DNA of 36,550 bases from Rhodocyclales bacterium RIFCSPLOWO2_02_FULL_63_24 (GTDB lineage: Bacteria > Pseudomonadota > Gammaproteobacteria > Burkholderiales > Rhodocyclaceae), in assembly GCA_001828935.1 (NCBI GenBank), contig MHZX01000106.1, positions 1 through 36,550 of the forward strand, given 5' to 3'. Shown here piece by piece: positions 9,083 through 16,181 of this stretch. Made by a program: the position numbers and the translations under genes. A model generated the notes under the pieces. That model searched no databases and was not told the DNA's origin. It saw only the letters and a program-made list of their open reading frames with translations. Each line of letters opens with the position of its first letter. The first letter of the stretch is position 1.

Positions 9083-9802
9083 CTAGTCGGGGCGCAGGCC
9101 GCCGTCCTTGAGCAGCGGCACCACGTCGTAACAGCTTTCCTGTGCGGCGAAGGCGACCTCGGCATCGAGCCGGCGCGCCAGCATCATGCGGCCGACGCGG
9201 GCGCGGCGCAGCGCGTCGAGGCCGTCGCAGTGGTCGTGCAGCAGTTCGGCGGCCAGCGCCGCATCGGAGAAGTCGGCGCTGGGGACACGGCGATGGAACA
9301 GGGAGACCAGGTAGCCGGCGCCGTAGAAATCTTCGAGGTTGAAGTTGTCGGCCGAGCCGGAGCAAACGATCAGGATCGTGCTGTCCGGGTGCTGCGCGGC
9401 GATACGCTCGACCACGGCGCGGCCGTTGAGCAGTGCGGCGGCATAGACATGGGCGGCGCCCTTCGCCTTGGCCAGCGCCACGGTGCCGTTGGTAGTGCAG
9501 TAGATCAGGCGGCGGCCGGCGATGCCTTCGGCCAGCAGCGCTTGCGGCGTGGGATGGACGAAGCCGGGCAGGGTGTCGGCGTTGAGTTCGCCCGAGAGCA
9601 CATAGGAGCCGGCGGGGAACTGCTTGGCGGCCTCCAGTGCCGCCTGGCCGTCCAGGGTCGGAATGACTTCGCTGGCGCCGTGCGCCAGCGCGGTGACAAT
9701 GGACGAGGTGGCGAACAGGATGTCGAGCACCACCACCACCTTGCCTTCGAGGCGCTGGGCATCGAGTTCTTCCTTCTTCAGCAGGACGTGGATTTTCTGC
9801 AT
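9083..9802 (-). CDS. ComB-like 2-phosphosulfolactate phosphatase family protein
   Basis: A 239-residue protein that resembles ComB, which hydrolyses 2-phosphosulfolactate in coenzyme M synthesis and is also found as a family of unknown role in many bacteria. The N-terminal strand KVVVVLDILFATSSIVTAL corresponds to the family block VDVLRATTTI; the segments YCTTNGTVAL (usual form TTNGT) and IVCSGSADNFNLEDFYGAGYLV (usual form CAG, EDxxAAG) follow in order. The ATG at 9802 is used; a TTG six bases upstream is also in frame. It is two bases after the thioesterase gene at 9805-10266. No other coenzyme M genes are visible, so its role in an acyl-CoA operon is unexplained; it may act on another phospho-acid. 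Confidence 0.75.
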   Translation of the reverse strand: MQKIHVLLKKEELDAQRLEGKVVVVLDILFATSSIVTALAHGASEVIPTLDGQAALEAAKQFPAGSYVLSGELNADTLPGFVHPTPQALLAEGIAGRRLIYCTTNGTVALAKAKGAAHVYAAALLNGRAVVERIAAQHPDSTILIVCSGSADNFNLEDFYGAGYLVSLFHRRVPSADFSDAALAAELLHDHCDGLDALRRARVGRMMLARRLDAEVAFAAQESCYDVVPLLKDGGLRPD

Positions 9803-9804
9803 GC

Positions 9805-10266
9805 TCAACTTTCCAGCCGGCTGCGGTCGACGTTGCGCACGGTGACCTGGGCCGTGGCGCAGAGCGTCTCCTTGCCGTCCTGCACGGCATACACATCGGA
9901 TGCGCCGACGCTGACCGAGTAGCCGGCGCTGATGGCGCGGCCGCGTGCGATCAATCGTTCGCCGATGGCAGGGGCAAGGAAGCGCACGTTCTGGTCCAGC
10001 GTCAGGCCGATGCGGTCGGCGGCCAGCAGCGTGCCCAGCGCCGAGGTCGCGGCGAAGTAGGCGACGGCGGACACGGCGGTGCCCTGGAAGTGGCCGGGCC
10101 GATAGCAGAGTTCGTCGCGGTAGGGCAGCACGGCTTCGAGGCGGCCGGGGCCGATGTCGGTGAATTCGACGCCGAAGAAGCGCGCGATCGGCATGCCGAG
10201 CGTGCCGCGGCGGATGGTGTCGGCGAAATCGGGATCGGCGGGAATGAAGGGGTCTCTGGCGGACAT
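9805..10266 (-). CDS. PaaI-like hotdog thioesterase
   Basis: A 153-residue hotdog-fold protein with the layout of PaaI/YiiD-type acyl-CoA thioesterases: an N-terminal helix, the GVEFTDIGPGRLEAVLPYRDEL strand, a central helix after YRPGHFQGTAVSAVAYFAATSAL, and a final strand pair (ERLIARGRAISAGYSVSV). The usual HGG before the central helix is replaced by GHFQGT, so the catalytic details may differ from the textbook enzyme. AAGG precedes the ATG. It lies 43 bases downstream of a second hotdog gene. Such enzymes release CoA from dead-end or toxic acyl-CoAs during breakdown of aromatic or alicyclic acids. Confidence 0.72.
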   Translation of the reverse strand: MSARDPFIPADPDFADTIRRGTLGMPIARFFGVEFTDIGPGRLEAVLPYRDELCYRPGHFQGTAVSAVAYFAATSALGTLLAADRIGLTLDQNVRFLAPAIGERLIARGRAISAGYSVSVGASDVYAVQDGKETLCATAQVTVRNVDRSRLES

Positions 10267-10309
10267 GGGGGCCTTGTGTCGGGGGTGGGGGCGAGCGCGG
10301 GCGGACGGG

Positions 10310-10762
10310 CTAACCGTCGGTCTGTTCTTTTGGCACTACCGGCTTCATCAGCGCAAACACGCCGGTGCCGGTCATGACGGTGCGAGCGCCGGCCCGCAAC
10401 GTGCAACTGGCATAGGCCAGGCGGCCGCCCATGCGGTCGATGTCGACGTGGGCCTCGACCCAGTCGCCGGGTTCGGCGCTGGTGATGAAGTTGGTGGTCA
10501 GGCTGACCGTGACGATGGGCTGCGGCGGCTCGCGCGAACTGGAGACGACAATGCCCAGCGCCGTATCGACCATGGTGACGAGGAAGCCGCCGTGGGCGAT
10601 GTGGCGGATGTTGGTGTGGCGATCCTCGACGCGGATGGCGAGCACGATCTGGCCCTTCTCGCCTTTCGATTCGTCGATGCGGTAGTACCAGGGACCGAGG
10701 CTGGTCAGGTAGCCGCCGCCGCGCTTGAGCGGCTTGAAGCCTTCGGGAATCTGGTCGCTCAT
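10310..10762 (-). CDS. PaaI-family hotdog thioesterase
   Basis: A 150-residue hotdog thioesterase with the classical motif IRHIAHGGFLVTMVDTALGIVV, where HGG and the following aspartate are the usual active-site elements of PaaI-type enzymes, and a VTVSLTTNFITSAEPGDWVEA strand. The frame is open far upstream, but ATG 10762 is chosen: GGAG lies seven bases before it and family homology begins with MSDQIPEGFKPL. It overlaps the end of the isomerase gene by four bases (ATGA), so translation is coupled. Two neighbouring thioesterases suggest strong pressure to recycle CoA in this pathway. Confidence 0.82.
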   Translation of the reverse strand: MSDQIPEGFKPLKRGGGYLTSLGPWYYRIDESKGEKGQIVLAIRVEDRHTNIRHIAHGGFLVTMVDTALGIVVSSSREPPQPIVTVSLTTNFITSAEPGDWVEAHVDIDRMGGRLAYASCTLRAGARTVMTGTGVFALMKPVVPKEQTDG

Positions 10763-11538
10763 GGCTTGGCTCCATGGATCTTGGTCGGGTCGGCGCGCTT
10801 TTCGAGGAAGGCGCTGAAGATTTCCCTGGCGGCCGGCGCGGCGACGAGGTCGGAGAAATAGATCACTTCCTCGTCCATGGCTTCGATCGCACTGCGTTCG
10901 GGCGGGCGCTTCATCAGGGCCTTGGTCACGGCCAGCGACTGCGCCGGCAGGGCGGCGAGCTTCCTGGCCGCGGCCAGCGCCGTGTCCATCAAGCGGTCGG
11001 CTGCTACGACGCGGTTGACGAAGCCGGCCTCGCGTGCCGTGGCCGCAGTGAAGGGCTCGCCGAGCAGCAGCAGTTCGGCCGCGCGCTGGTGGCCGGCGAT
11101 GCGCGGCAGCAGCAGGCTGGAGCCGGCCTCGGGACACAGCGCCAGATTGACGAAGGGCAGTTGGAACAGCGCGTTCTCGGCCGCATAGACCAGGTCGCAA
11201 TGCAGCAGCAAGGTCGTGCCGATGCCCACCGCGTTGCCGGCGACGGCGGCCACCAGCGGTTTCTCGAAGGCCGACAGGAGGTGCAGGAAGGGGATCGCTG
11301 CGCTCGGGTCGTCGGCCTTGCGGTTGAGGAAGTCGCCGAGATCGTTGCCGGCCGTGAACAAGTCGTCCTGGCCGCGAATCAGCACCGCGCGGACGTGGTG
11401 CTGCTCGCGCGCATGGTTCAACGCGGCGCTCATGGCGCGATACATGTCGCCGGTGAGGGCGTTCTTCTTTTCGCGGCGGCTGATCTCGATCGTGAGGATG
11501 CCGTCGCTGTCGGTGACGAGGATGTTGGGGTGGCTCAT
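10759..11538 (-). CDS. enoyl-CoA hydratase/isomerase, ECI/PaaG-like
   Basis: A 259-residue crotonase. The oxyanion-hole region FTAGNDLGDF and GNAVGIGTTLLLHCDLVYA are clear. The first glutamate of true hydratases (in GGGCELA) is missing (GIGTTLLL), whereas the second acidic position is kept in LPFVNLALCPEAGSSLLLPRIAG. This is the pattern of delta3,delta2-enoyl-CoA isomerases and PaaG-like enzymes, so double-bond shifting is more likely than hydration. No good Shine-Dalgarno is visible before the ATG. It sits 18 bases downstream of the 606-residue acyl-CoA dehydrogenase gene and overlaps the thioesterase gene by four bases. With the dienoyl-CoA isomerase downstream it again points to an unsaturated substrate. 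Confidence 0.82.
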   Translation of the reverse strand: MSHPNILVTDSDGILTIEISRREKKNALTGDMYRAMSAALNHAREQHHVRAVLIRGQDDLFTAGNDLGDFLNRKADDPSAAIPFLHLLSAFEKPLVAAVAGNAVGIGTTLLLHCDLVYAAENALFQLPFVNLALCPEAGSSLLLPRIAGHQRAAELLLLGEPFTAATAREAGFVNRVVAADRLMDTALAAARKLAALPAQSLAVTKALMKRPPERSAIEAMDEEVIYFSDLVAAPAAREIFSAFLEKRADPTKIHGAKP

Positions 11539-11556
11539 GGTTTTCTGGAAACTGAA

Positions 11557-13377
11557 TTAGAAAAATTCGGGCTTCATGCTCAGGGTGGTGTCGTCCAGGC
11601 TGCGCAGCAGCTCGTGCCATTGCCGCGTCTTGGGCAGTTCCCAGCGGTAGAACCAGCGGCAGGCCGCCAGTTTGCCGGCATAGAAGTCGGCATCGACGGC
11701 AAGGCCCTGGCGTAGCCCGCGCTGCGCCGCCAGTGCCTGGCGCAGCCAGATCCAGGCGATCACGGTGTGGCCGAAGGCTTCGAGGAAGAGCACGGCGTTG
11801 GCCAGCGCCAGCGTCGGGTTGCCCGCCAGCACGGGGGCCAGCGCCTGCAGCGTGGCGGCGACGTCGCCCAGCGCCGTTTCAAGTTCAGCCGCGTAAGCCG
11901 CCAGCGCGGTATCGGCCCGCGCCTCGGCAATGGTCTTGTCCGCTTCCGCGGCAAACAGCTTCATCGCCGCGCCGCCATTCGTCACCGCCTTGCGCCCGAG
12001 CAGGTCCAGCGCCTGGATGCCATGGGTGCCCTCGTGGATCGGATTCAGGCGGTTGTCCCGATAGAACTGCTCGACCGGATATTCGCGGGTGTAGCCGTAA
12101 CCGCCGTGAATCTGGATCGCCAGGCTGTTGGCTTCGAGGCACCACTGCGAAGGCCAGGACTTGGCGATCGGGGTCAGCAGGTCGAGCAGAAGTCCGGCTT
12201 CCTGCTTCGCCGTGTCGTCGGTGCCAGCGCTCTGCGTCCCAGCGGGAACTCTCTGCTCATCCACCAGTCGCGCGCAGTACAGGCACAGCGCGTAGCCGCC
12301 TTCGACGTAGGCTTTCTGCGCCAGCAGCATGCGCCGCACGTCGGCGTGCTCGATGATCTTCAGCTGCGGCTCGCTCGGATTCTTGTTGGTCGGGGCGCGG
12401 CCTTGCGGGCGCTCCTTGGCATAGTCGAGCGAGGCCAGGTAGCCACGGTAGCCGAGCATCACGGCGCCCATGCCGACGCCGATACGGGCCTCGTTCATCA
12501 TGTGGAACATGTAGGACAGGCCCTTGTGCTCCTCGCCCACCAGTTCGCCGATGCATTGGCCCTTCTCGCCGAAGGCCAGCATGGTCGAGGTGGTGCCGCG
12601 ATAGCCCATCTTGTGGATCAGGCCGGTCAGCGTCACGTCGTTCCTTTGCCCCAGGGTGCCGTCATCGTTGACGCGGAACTTGGGCACGATGAACAGCGAG
12701 ATGCCCTTGACGCCGGGCGGGCCGCCGGGAATCTTGGCCAGCACCAGATGCACGATGTTTTCGGAAAGCTCGTGGTCGCCGGCCGAAATGAATATCTTGT
12801 TGCCGCTGAGCGAATAGGTGCCGTCGGGGTTGGGTGTGGCGCTGGTGGTGATGTCGGACAGGCTGGAACCGGCCTGCGGCTCGGTCAGTGCCATGGTGCC
12901 GAAGAAGCGGCCGGCGAGCAGCGGCTTCAGATATTTCTCGTGCTGCGCGGCGGTGCCGAAGCGGTGAATGACGTTGGCGTTGCCGATGGTGAGGAAAGGA
13001 TAGGCCGCGCTGCCGACGTTGGCGCTCTTGAACAGCGAGAAGGCGGCCTGTGTCATGACCACCGGCAACTGCATGCCGCCGCGCTCGAAATCGTGCGCGG
13101 CGGCAATGAAGCCGGCGTCGCTGAAGGCCTTCAGCGCCTCCTTGACCTCGGGAATCATGCGCACACTGCTACCGTCGAAGGTTGGCTCGTTGGCGTCGGC
13201 CTTGTGGTTGTGCGGCGCGAATTTCTCCGTCGCCATCGCCTCGGCGGTGTCGAGCACGGCGCGGAAGGTCTCCTTGCTGTGCTCGGCGTAGCGCGGGCGG
13301 CTTGTGAGCGCTTCGGTGTCGAGCACCTCGAACAGTTGGAATTCGAGGTCGCGGCGATTGATGATCTGGCTGGTCAT
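11557..13377 (-). CDS. acyl-CoA dehydrogenase, DmdC/FadE5-type (about 600 residues)
   Basis: A 606-residue flavoprotein of the long acyl-CoA dehydrogenase subfamily with N- and C-terminal extensions (DmdC, FadE5). Visible parts: FAD/substrate loop TMALTEPQAGSSLSDI, MGYRGTTSTMLAFGE, NEARIGVGMGAVMLGYRGY, and EANSLAIQIHGGYGYTREYPVEQFYRDNRLNPIHEGTHGIQALDLLG, where E449 is the catalytic base. The C-terminal domain extends about 140 residues beyond it. A segment RVPAGTQSAGTDDT interrupts the helical region between CARLVDEQ and the EAGLLLDLLTPIAKSW block; its DNA is the second copy of the palindromic repeat in the acyl-CoA synthetase gene. The start overlaps the stop of the small-subunit gene by four bases. 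Confidence 0.9.
   Translation of the reverse strand: MTSQIINRRDLEFQLFEVLDTEALTSRPRYAEHSKETFRAVLDTAEAMATEKFAPHNHKADANEPTFDGSSVRMIPEVKEALKAFSDAGFIAAAHDFERGGMQLPVVMTQAAFSLFKSANVGSAAYPFLTIGNANVIHRFGTAAQHEKYLKPLLAGRFFGTMALTEPQAGSSLSDITTSATPNPDGTYSLSGNKIFISAGDHELSENIVHLVLAKIPGGPPGVKGISLFIVPKFRVNDDGTLGQRNDVTLTGLIHKMGYRGTTSTMLAFGEKGQCIGELVGEEHKGLSYMFHMMNEARIGVGMGAVMLGYRGYLASLDYAKERPQGRAPTNKNPSEPQLKIIEHADVRRMLLAQKAYVEGGYALCLYCARLVDEQRVPAGTQSAGTDDTAKQEAGLLLDLLTPIAKSWPSQWCLEANSLAIQIHGGYGYTREYPVEQFYRDNRLNPIHEGTHGIQALDLLGRKAVTNGGAAMKLFAAEADKTIAEARADTALAAYAAELETALGDVAATLQALAPVLAGNPTLALANAVLFLEAFGHTVIAWIWLRQALAAQRGLRQGLAVDADFYAGKLAACRWFYRWELPKTRQWHELLRSLDDTTLSMKPEFF
12223..12252 (-). repeat. short palindromic repeat, copy B, in frame inside the acyl-CoA dehydrogenase gene
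   Basis: The partner of 5040-5069 (26 of 30 identical). Core TCCC-AGC-GGGA, the same stem as copy A with a different loop. Read on the minus strand in the same frame it gives VPAGTQSAG. It lies in a variable stretch between two conserved helices. Confidence 0.65.
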
Positions 13378-14498
13378 GCTGCGAGCAGGGTGTCGCTGAA
13401 GCGGCCGAGATGGTAGTCGGCGTCACCGAAGCTCAGGCCGATCATGGTCAGGCGCTTGAAGTAATGGGCGACGTTGAGTTCATCGACCACGCCCATGCCG
13501 CCGTGCAACTGCACGGCCTGCTGGCCGACCAGGCGGGCCGACTGCGTGACATAGGCCTTGGCGGCGGCGACCGCGCGGCTGCGCTCTGCCGCATCGGCAG
13601 AATCGACCCGCACGGCGGCCAGCGTGGCCATCGAGCGGGCTTGCTCAGTGGCGATCACCATGTCGGCCATGCGGTGCTGGAGCGCCTGGAACTTGCCGAT
13701 CGGCACGCCGAACTGCTTGCGCGTCTTGAGGTATTCGAGCGTGACTTCGTTCAATGCCGACATGATGCCGACGGCTTCGGCGCAGAGTGCGGCGTTGGCA
13801 TAGTCGAGCGCGCGTTCGACGAGGGGTAGCGCCGCGCCGGCGCTGCCGATCAATGCCGCGGCGCCGACCTCGACGCCGGACAGCTTCACATCGGCGGCGC
13901 GGGCGCCGTCCTGTGTCGGGTAGGCGCGTAGCGTGAGGCCGGGGGCCTTGGCGTCGACCAGGAACAGCGACAGGCCCTTGCCATCGCGTGCCGAGACGAT
14001 CAGCGTGTCGGCCGACGGGGCGCCCAGCACCACGGCCTTGGCACCGTCGAGCGTCCAACCGCTGCCGGCGGGCTTGGCGGTGGTGGCGACATGATCGACG
14101 GCGTAGCGGCCGCCGCTTTCGTAGTGGGCCAGCGCCAGCATCAGTTCTCCGGCGGCGATGGCGGGCAGCAACGCTTCCTTCTGTGCGGCGCTGCCGGCGT
14201 CGCGGATCAGCCCGCCGCACAGGACCACGGTCGATACATAGGGTTCGAGGGCGAGGCCGCGGCCGAGCATTTCCATGACCAGCATGGTGTCGACGGCGTT
14301 GCCGTTCATGCCGCCGAAGTCCTCGTGAAAAGGCAGGGCGAGGATGCCGAAATCGGCGAAGGTTTTCCACGCCTCCCTATCGAAGCCGTCTGCGGATTTC
14401 GCCAGCGCGCGGCGGTGCTCGAAGGCGTAGTCCTTGGCGATGAAGCGGCGCAGGGTGTCTTGCAGCGCGAGTTGTTCTTCGGTGTAGTTGAAGTCCAT
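13374..14498 (-). CDS. acyl-CoA dehydrogenase small subunit, PimD-like
   Basis: A 374-residue acyl-CoA dehydrogenase fold protein. It has the family middle and C-terminal domains (YLKTRKQFGVPIGKFQALQHRMADM, then AVQLHGGMGVVDELNVAHYFKRLTMI). The place where other members carry the GTxEI catalytic glutamate reads LSFGDADYHLGRF, so the canonical base is absent. This matches the small subunit of two-gene enzymes such as pimeloyl-CoA dehydrogenase or steroid FadE pairs, in which only one chain is catalytic. The large-subunit gene ends three bases upstream. Together they probably oxidise a bulky, dicarboxylic or alicyclic acyl-CoA; the exact substrate is inference only. Confidence 0.82.
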   Translation of the reverse strand: MDFNYTEEQLALQDTLRRFIAKDYAFEHRRALAKSADGFDREAWKTFADFGILALPFHEDFGGMNGNAVDTMLVMEMLGRGLALEPYVSTVVLCGGLIRDAGSAAQKEALLPAIAAGELMLALAHYESGGRYAVDHVATTAKPAGSGWTLDGAKAVVLGAPSADTLIVSARDGKGLSLFLVDAKAPGLTLRAYPTQDGARAADVKLSGVEVGAAALIGSAGAALPLVERALDYANAALCAEAVGIMSALNEVTLEYLKTRKQFGVPIGKFQALQHRMADMVIATEQARSMATLAAVRVDSADAAERSRAVAAAKAYVTQSARLVGQQAVQLHGGMGVVDELNVAHYFKRLTMIGLSFGDADYHLGRFSDTLLAA

Positions 14499-14501
14499 GA
14501 T

Positions 14502-15710
14502 TTAGAGTCCGAGGATCATTTGCGAAATGATGTTTTTCTGGATTTCGTTGGAGCCGCCGTAGATGGTGGTCTTGCGGAAGTTGAAATACTGGCCGGCGAG
14601 CGGTGCGGCGTGGTCGGCATAGGCTTCCATCAGCGGGTCTCCGGTCCAGTCGGCATCGAGCGCGTCCTCGATGTAAGGCAGGGCGTAATGACCCAGTGCC
14701 TGCATCTTCAGTTCGGTCAGCATCTGCTGGATTTCCGAGCCTTTGATCTTGAGGATCGAAGCCTCTGGTCCCGGCGCACGCTTTTTCTCGCCTTCGGCAG
14801 AGATCACGCGCAGGTTGGTGATTTCCAGTGCCATCAGTTCGAGTTCGACCTGGGCGATGCGGTCGCGGAAGCGTTGATCCTCGATCAGCGGCCTGCCGTG
14901 GGCGGTTTCCTTGGCCGCGATGTCCTTCAGCTTTTTCAGCTCGCGCTTGGAGCGGCCGACGCCGGCAATGCCGGTGCGCTCATGCCCGAGGAGGAACTTG
15001 GCGTAGGTCCAGCCCTTGTTCTCCTCGCCGATCAGGTTCTGCACGGGGACCTTGACGTCCTCGAACCAGACTTCGTTGATCTCGTGCTCGCCGTCCAGCA
15101 TGATGATCGGGCGCACTTCGATGCCCGGCGTCTTCATGTCGATCAGCAGGAAGGAGATGCCCTCTTGCTGGCGGCCTTCGGTGCTGGTGCGGACCAGGCA
15201 GAAAATCCAGTCGGCGTACTGGCCGAGCGTGTTCCAGGTCTTCTGCCCATTTACCACGTAATGGTCGCCTTCGCGAACTGCGCGGGTCTTGAGCGAGGCG
15301 AGGTCGGACCCCGAACCCGGTTCGGAGTAGCCCTGGCACCACCAGTCGGTGCCGTCGACGATGCGCGGCAGGAAGTATTGCTGCTGCGCCGGATTGCCGA
15401 AGGCCATGATCACCGGCGCCACCATCTTGAGGCCGAAGGGCAATTGCAGGGGCGCTCCCGCGTCGGCGCATTCCTCGTCGAAGATATGCTGTTGCACGGC
15501 GTTCCAGCCGGTGCCGCCGAAGGCCTGCGGCCAAGCCGCGGCGCCCCAGCCCTGGGCATGGAGAATCCGTTGCCAGCGGACGAAATCGTTCTTTTCCAGG
15601 CGCTTGCCGCCAAGCACCTTGCGACTGATTTCGCCGGGCAGCTTGGCGCGCAGAAAGCCGCGCACCTCGTCTCGGAACGACTGTTCCTCTGCAGTGAAAT
15701 TGAGATCCAT
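14502..15710 (-). CDS. acyl-CoA dehydrogenase large subunit, PimC-like
   Basis: A 402-residue acyl-CoA dehydrogenase and the first gene of the operon. Motifs: WWCQGYSEPGSGSDLASLKTRA (FAD/substrate loop), GLKMVAPVIMAFG, FLLGHERTGIAGVGRSKREL, and the C-terminal YFNFRKTTIYGGSNEIQKNIISQMILG with the catalytic glutamate at 389. The frame is open upstream to about 15926, but ATG 15710 is chosen because AAGGA lies ten bases before it and homology begins at MDLNFTAEEQSFRDEVR. The sequence resembles pimeloyl-CoA dehydrogenase large subunits and FadE-type heteromeric enzymes. The partner small subunit follows after three bases. Confidence 0.87.
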   Translation of the reverse strand: MDLNFTAEEQSFRDEVRGFLRAKLPGEISRKVLGGKRLEKNDFVRWQRILHAQGWGAAAWPQAFGGTGWNAVQQHIFDEECADAGAPLQLPFGLKMVAPVIMAFGNPAQQQYFLPRIVDGTDWWCQGYSEPGSGSDLASLKTRAVREGDHYVVNGQKTWNTLGQYADWIFCLVRTSTEGRQQEGISFLLIDMKTPGIEVRPIIMLDGEHEINEVWFEDVKVPVQNLIGEENKGWTYAKFLLGHERTGIAGVGRSKRELKKLKDIAAKETAHGRPLIEDQRFRDRIAQVELELMALEITNLRVISAEGEKKRAPGPEASILKIKGSEIQQMLTELKMQALGHYALPYIEDALDADWTGDPLMEAYADHAAPLAGQYFNFRKTTIYGGSNEIQKNIISQMILGL

Positions 15711-15758
15711 GGATACGGGGTCCTTTGCTGAATGCATTATTGCAATTTGGAAGCGCCG

Positions 15759-15788
15759 GCAGAACTGCACAGCGGAACGACGTTCTGC
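15759..15788. promoter_or_regulatory. dyad upstream of the catabolic operon, candidate operator
   Basis: GCAGAAC (15759-15765) and GTTCTGC (15782-15788) form a perfect 7-bp inverted repeat with a 16-bp spacer. Nested within it is GAACG-A-CGTTC (15775-15785). It lies about 50 bp upstream of the first gene of the leftward operon, where a repressor or activator would bind. No regulator gene is linked in the window. Confidence 0.4.
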
Positions 15789-15987
15789 AAGTATGGTACG
15801 CCAGTTGATGGCTGAAAACAAGGCCCGGATTGCCCATGCGGCGACATGTGTCATCTCCGGCGGGGCATCGCCGAATCTCCTTGGGTGCCCTCGGTACAAA
15901 AACGTTATTTTGCAGAGTGGAACCAATTTTTAGAGAGGGATGTAATGGTCGGCGTCTCGCCGGCGCCGACTCTGTCCAAGCCAAGGC

Positions 15988-16016
15988 TTGATTCTTTTGC
16001 TGCCATCTCCCATAAT
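15988..16016 (+). promoter_or_regulatory. sigma70 promoter of tRNA-His
   Basis: TTGATT (15988-15993), a 17-bp spacer and CATAAT (16011-16016). Each box matches the consensus at most positions and the spacing is ideal. Transcription would start near 16023, about 40 bases before the mature tRNA. Confidence 0.7.
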
Positions 16017-16064
16017 CCGCCCCCTGCCCACCGGGAGCGTCCCGGCAAGGCGAGCGGTTTCGGT

Positions 16065-16141
16065 GGTGGCTGTAGCTCAGTTGGTAGAGTCCCGGATTGT
16101 GATTCCGGTTGTCGTGGGTTCGAGTCCCATCAGCCACCCCA
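16065..16141 (+). tRNA. tRNA-His (anticodon GTG)
   Basis: A complete cloverleaf of 77 bases including the encoded CCA. Acceptor stem GTGGCTG pairs with CAGCCAC, the extra 5' G(-1) and discriminator C typical of histidine tRNA are present, the D arm reads AGCTCAGTTGGTAGAG, the anticodon stem is CCGGA/TCCGG around loop TTGTGAT (anticodon GTG), and the T arm is GTGGGTTCGAGTCCCAT. The sequence is nearly that of E. coli tRNA-His. It is transcribed from its own promoter and followed by an intrinsic terminator. Confidence 0.97.
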
Positions 16142-16152
16142 CCCAGACATTG

Positions 16153-16181
16153 AAAAACCAGCCCCTCGGCTGGTTTTTTTT
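16153..16181 (+). terminator. intrinsic terminator of tRNA-His
   Basis: A-run, CCAGCC, loop CCTC, GGCTGG, then eight T (16174-16181). The A-run extends the stem by pairing with the T-run. Confidence 0.9.

Larger units (their letters stand above)
15711..16064. other. intergenic region between the catabolic operon and tRNA-His
   Basis: 354 bp without a convincing gene. It should contain the leftward promoter of the catabolic operon. I see no good sigma70 pair there, but there is a dyad at 15759-15788. Its right end holds a clear rightward promoter at 15988-16016 for the tRNA. In the tRNA leader, CCGGGA-GCG-TCCCGG (16031-16045) forms a perfect 6-bp stem with a three-base loop. Confidence 0.5.

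Noticed and set aside
6056..9922. Very long rightward open frame (1288 codons) and a matching leftward one (6525-9896)
   Set aside because: Both run across several well-recognised genes in other frames, are full of arginine, alanine and glycine, and match no family. They are an effect of high GC content.
16065..16141. tRNA-His as an integrase attachment site
   Set aside because: The element encodes a DDE transposase and MuB-like ATPase, not a tyrosine or serine integrase, and no copy of the tRNA end is seen inside the prophage.
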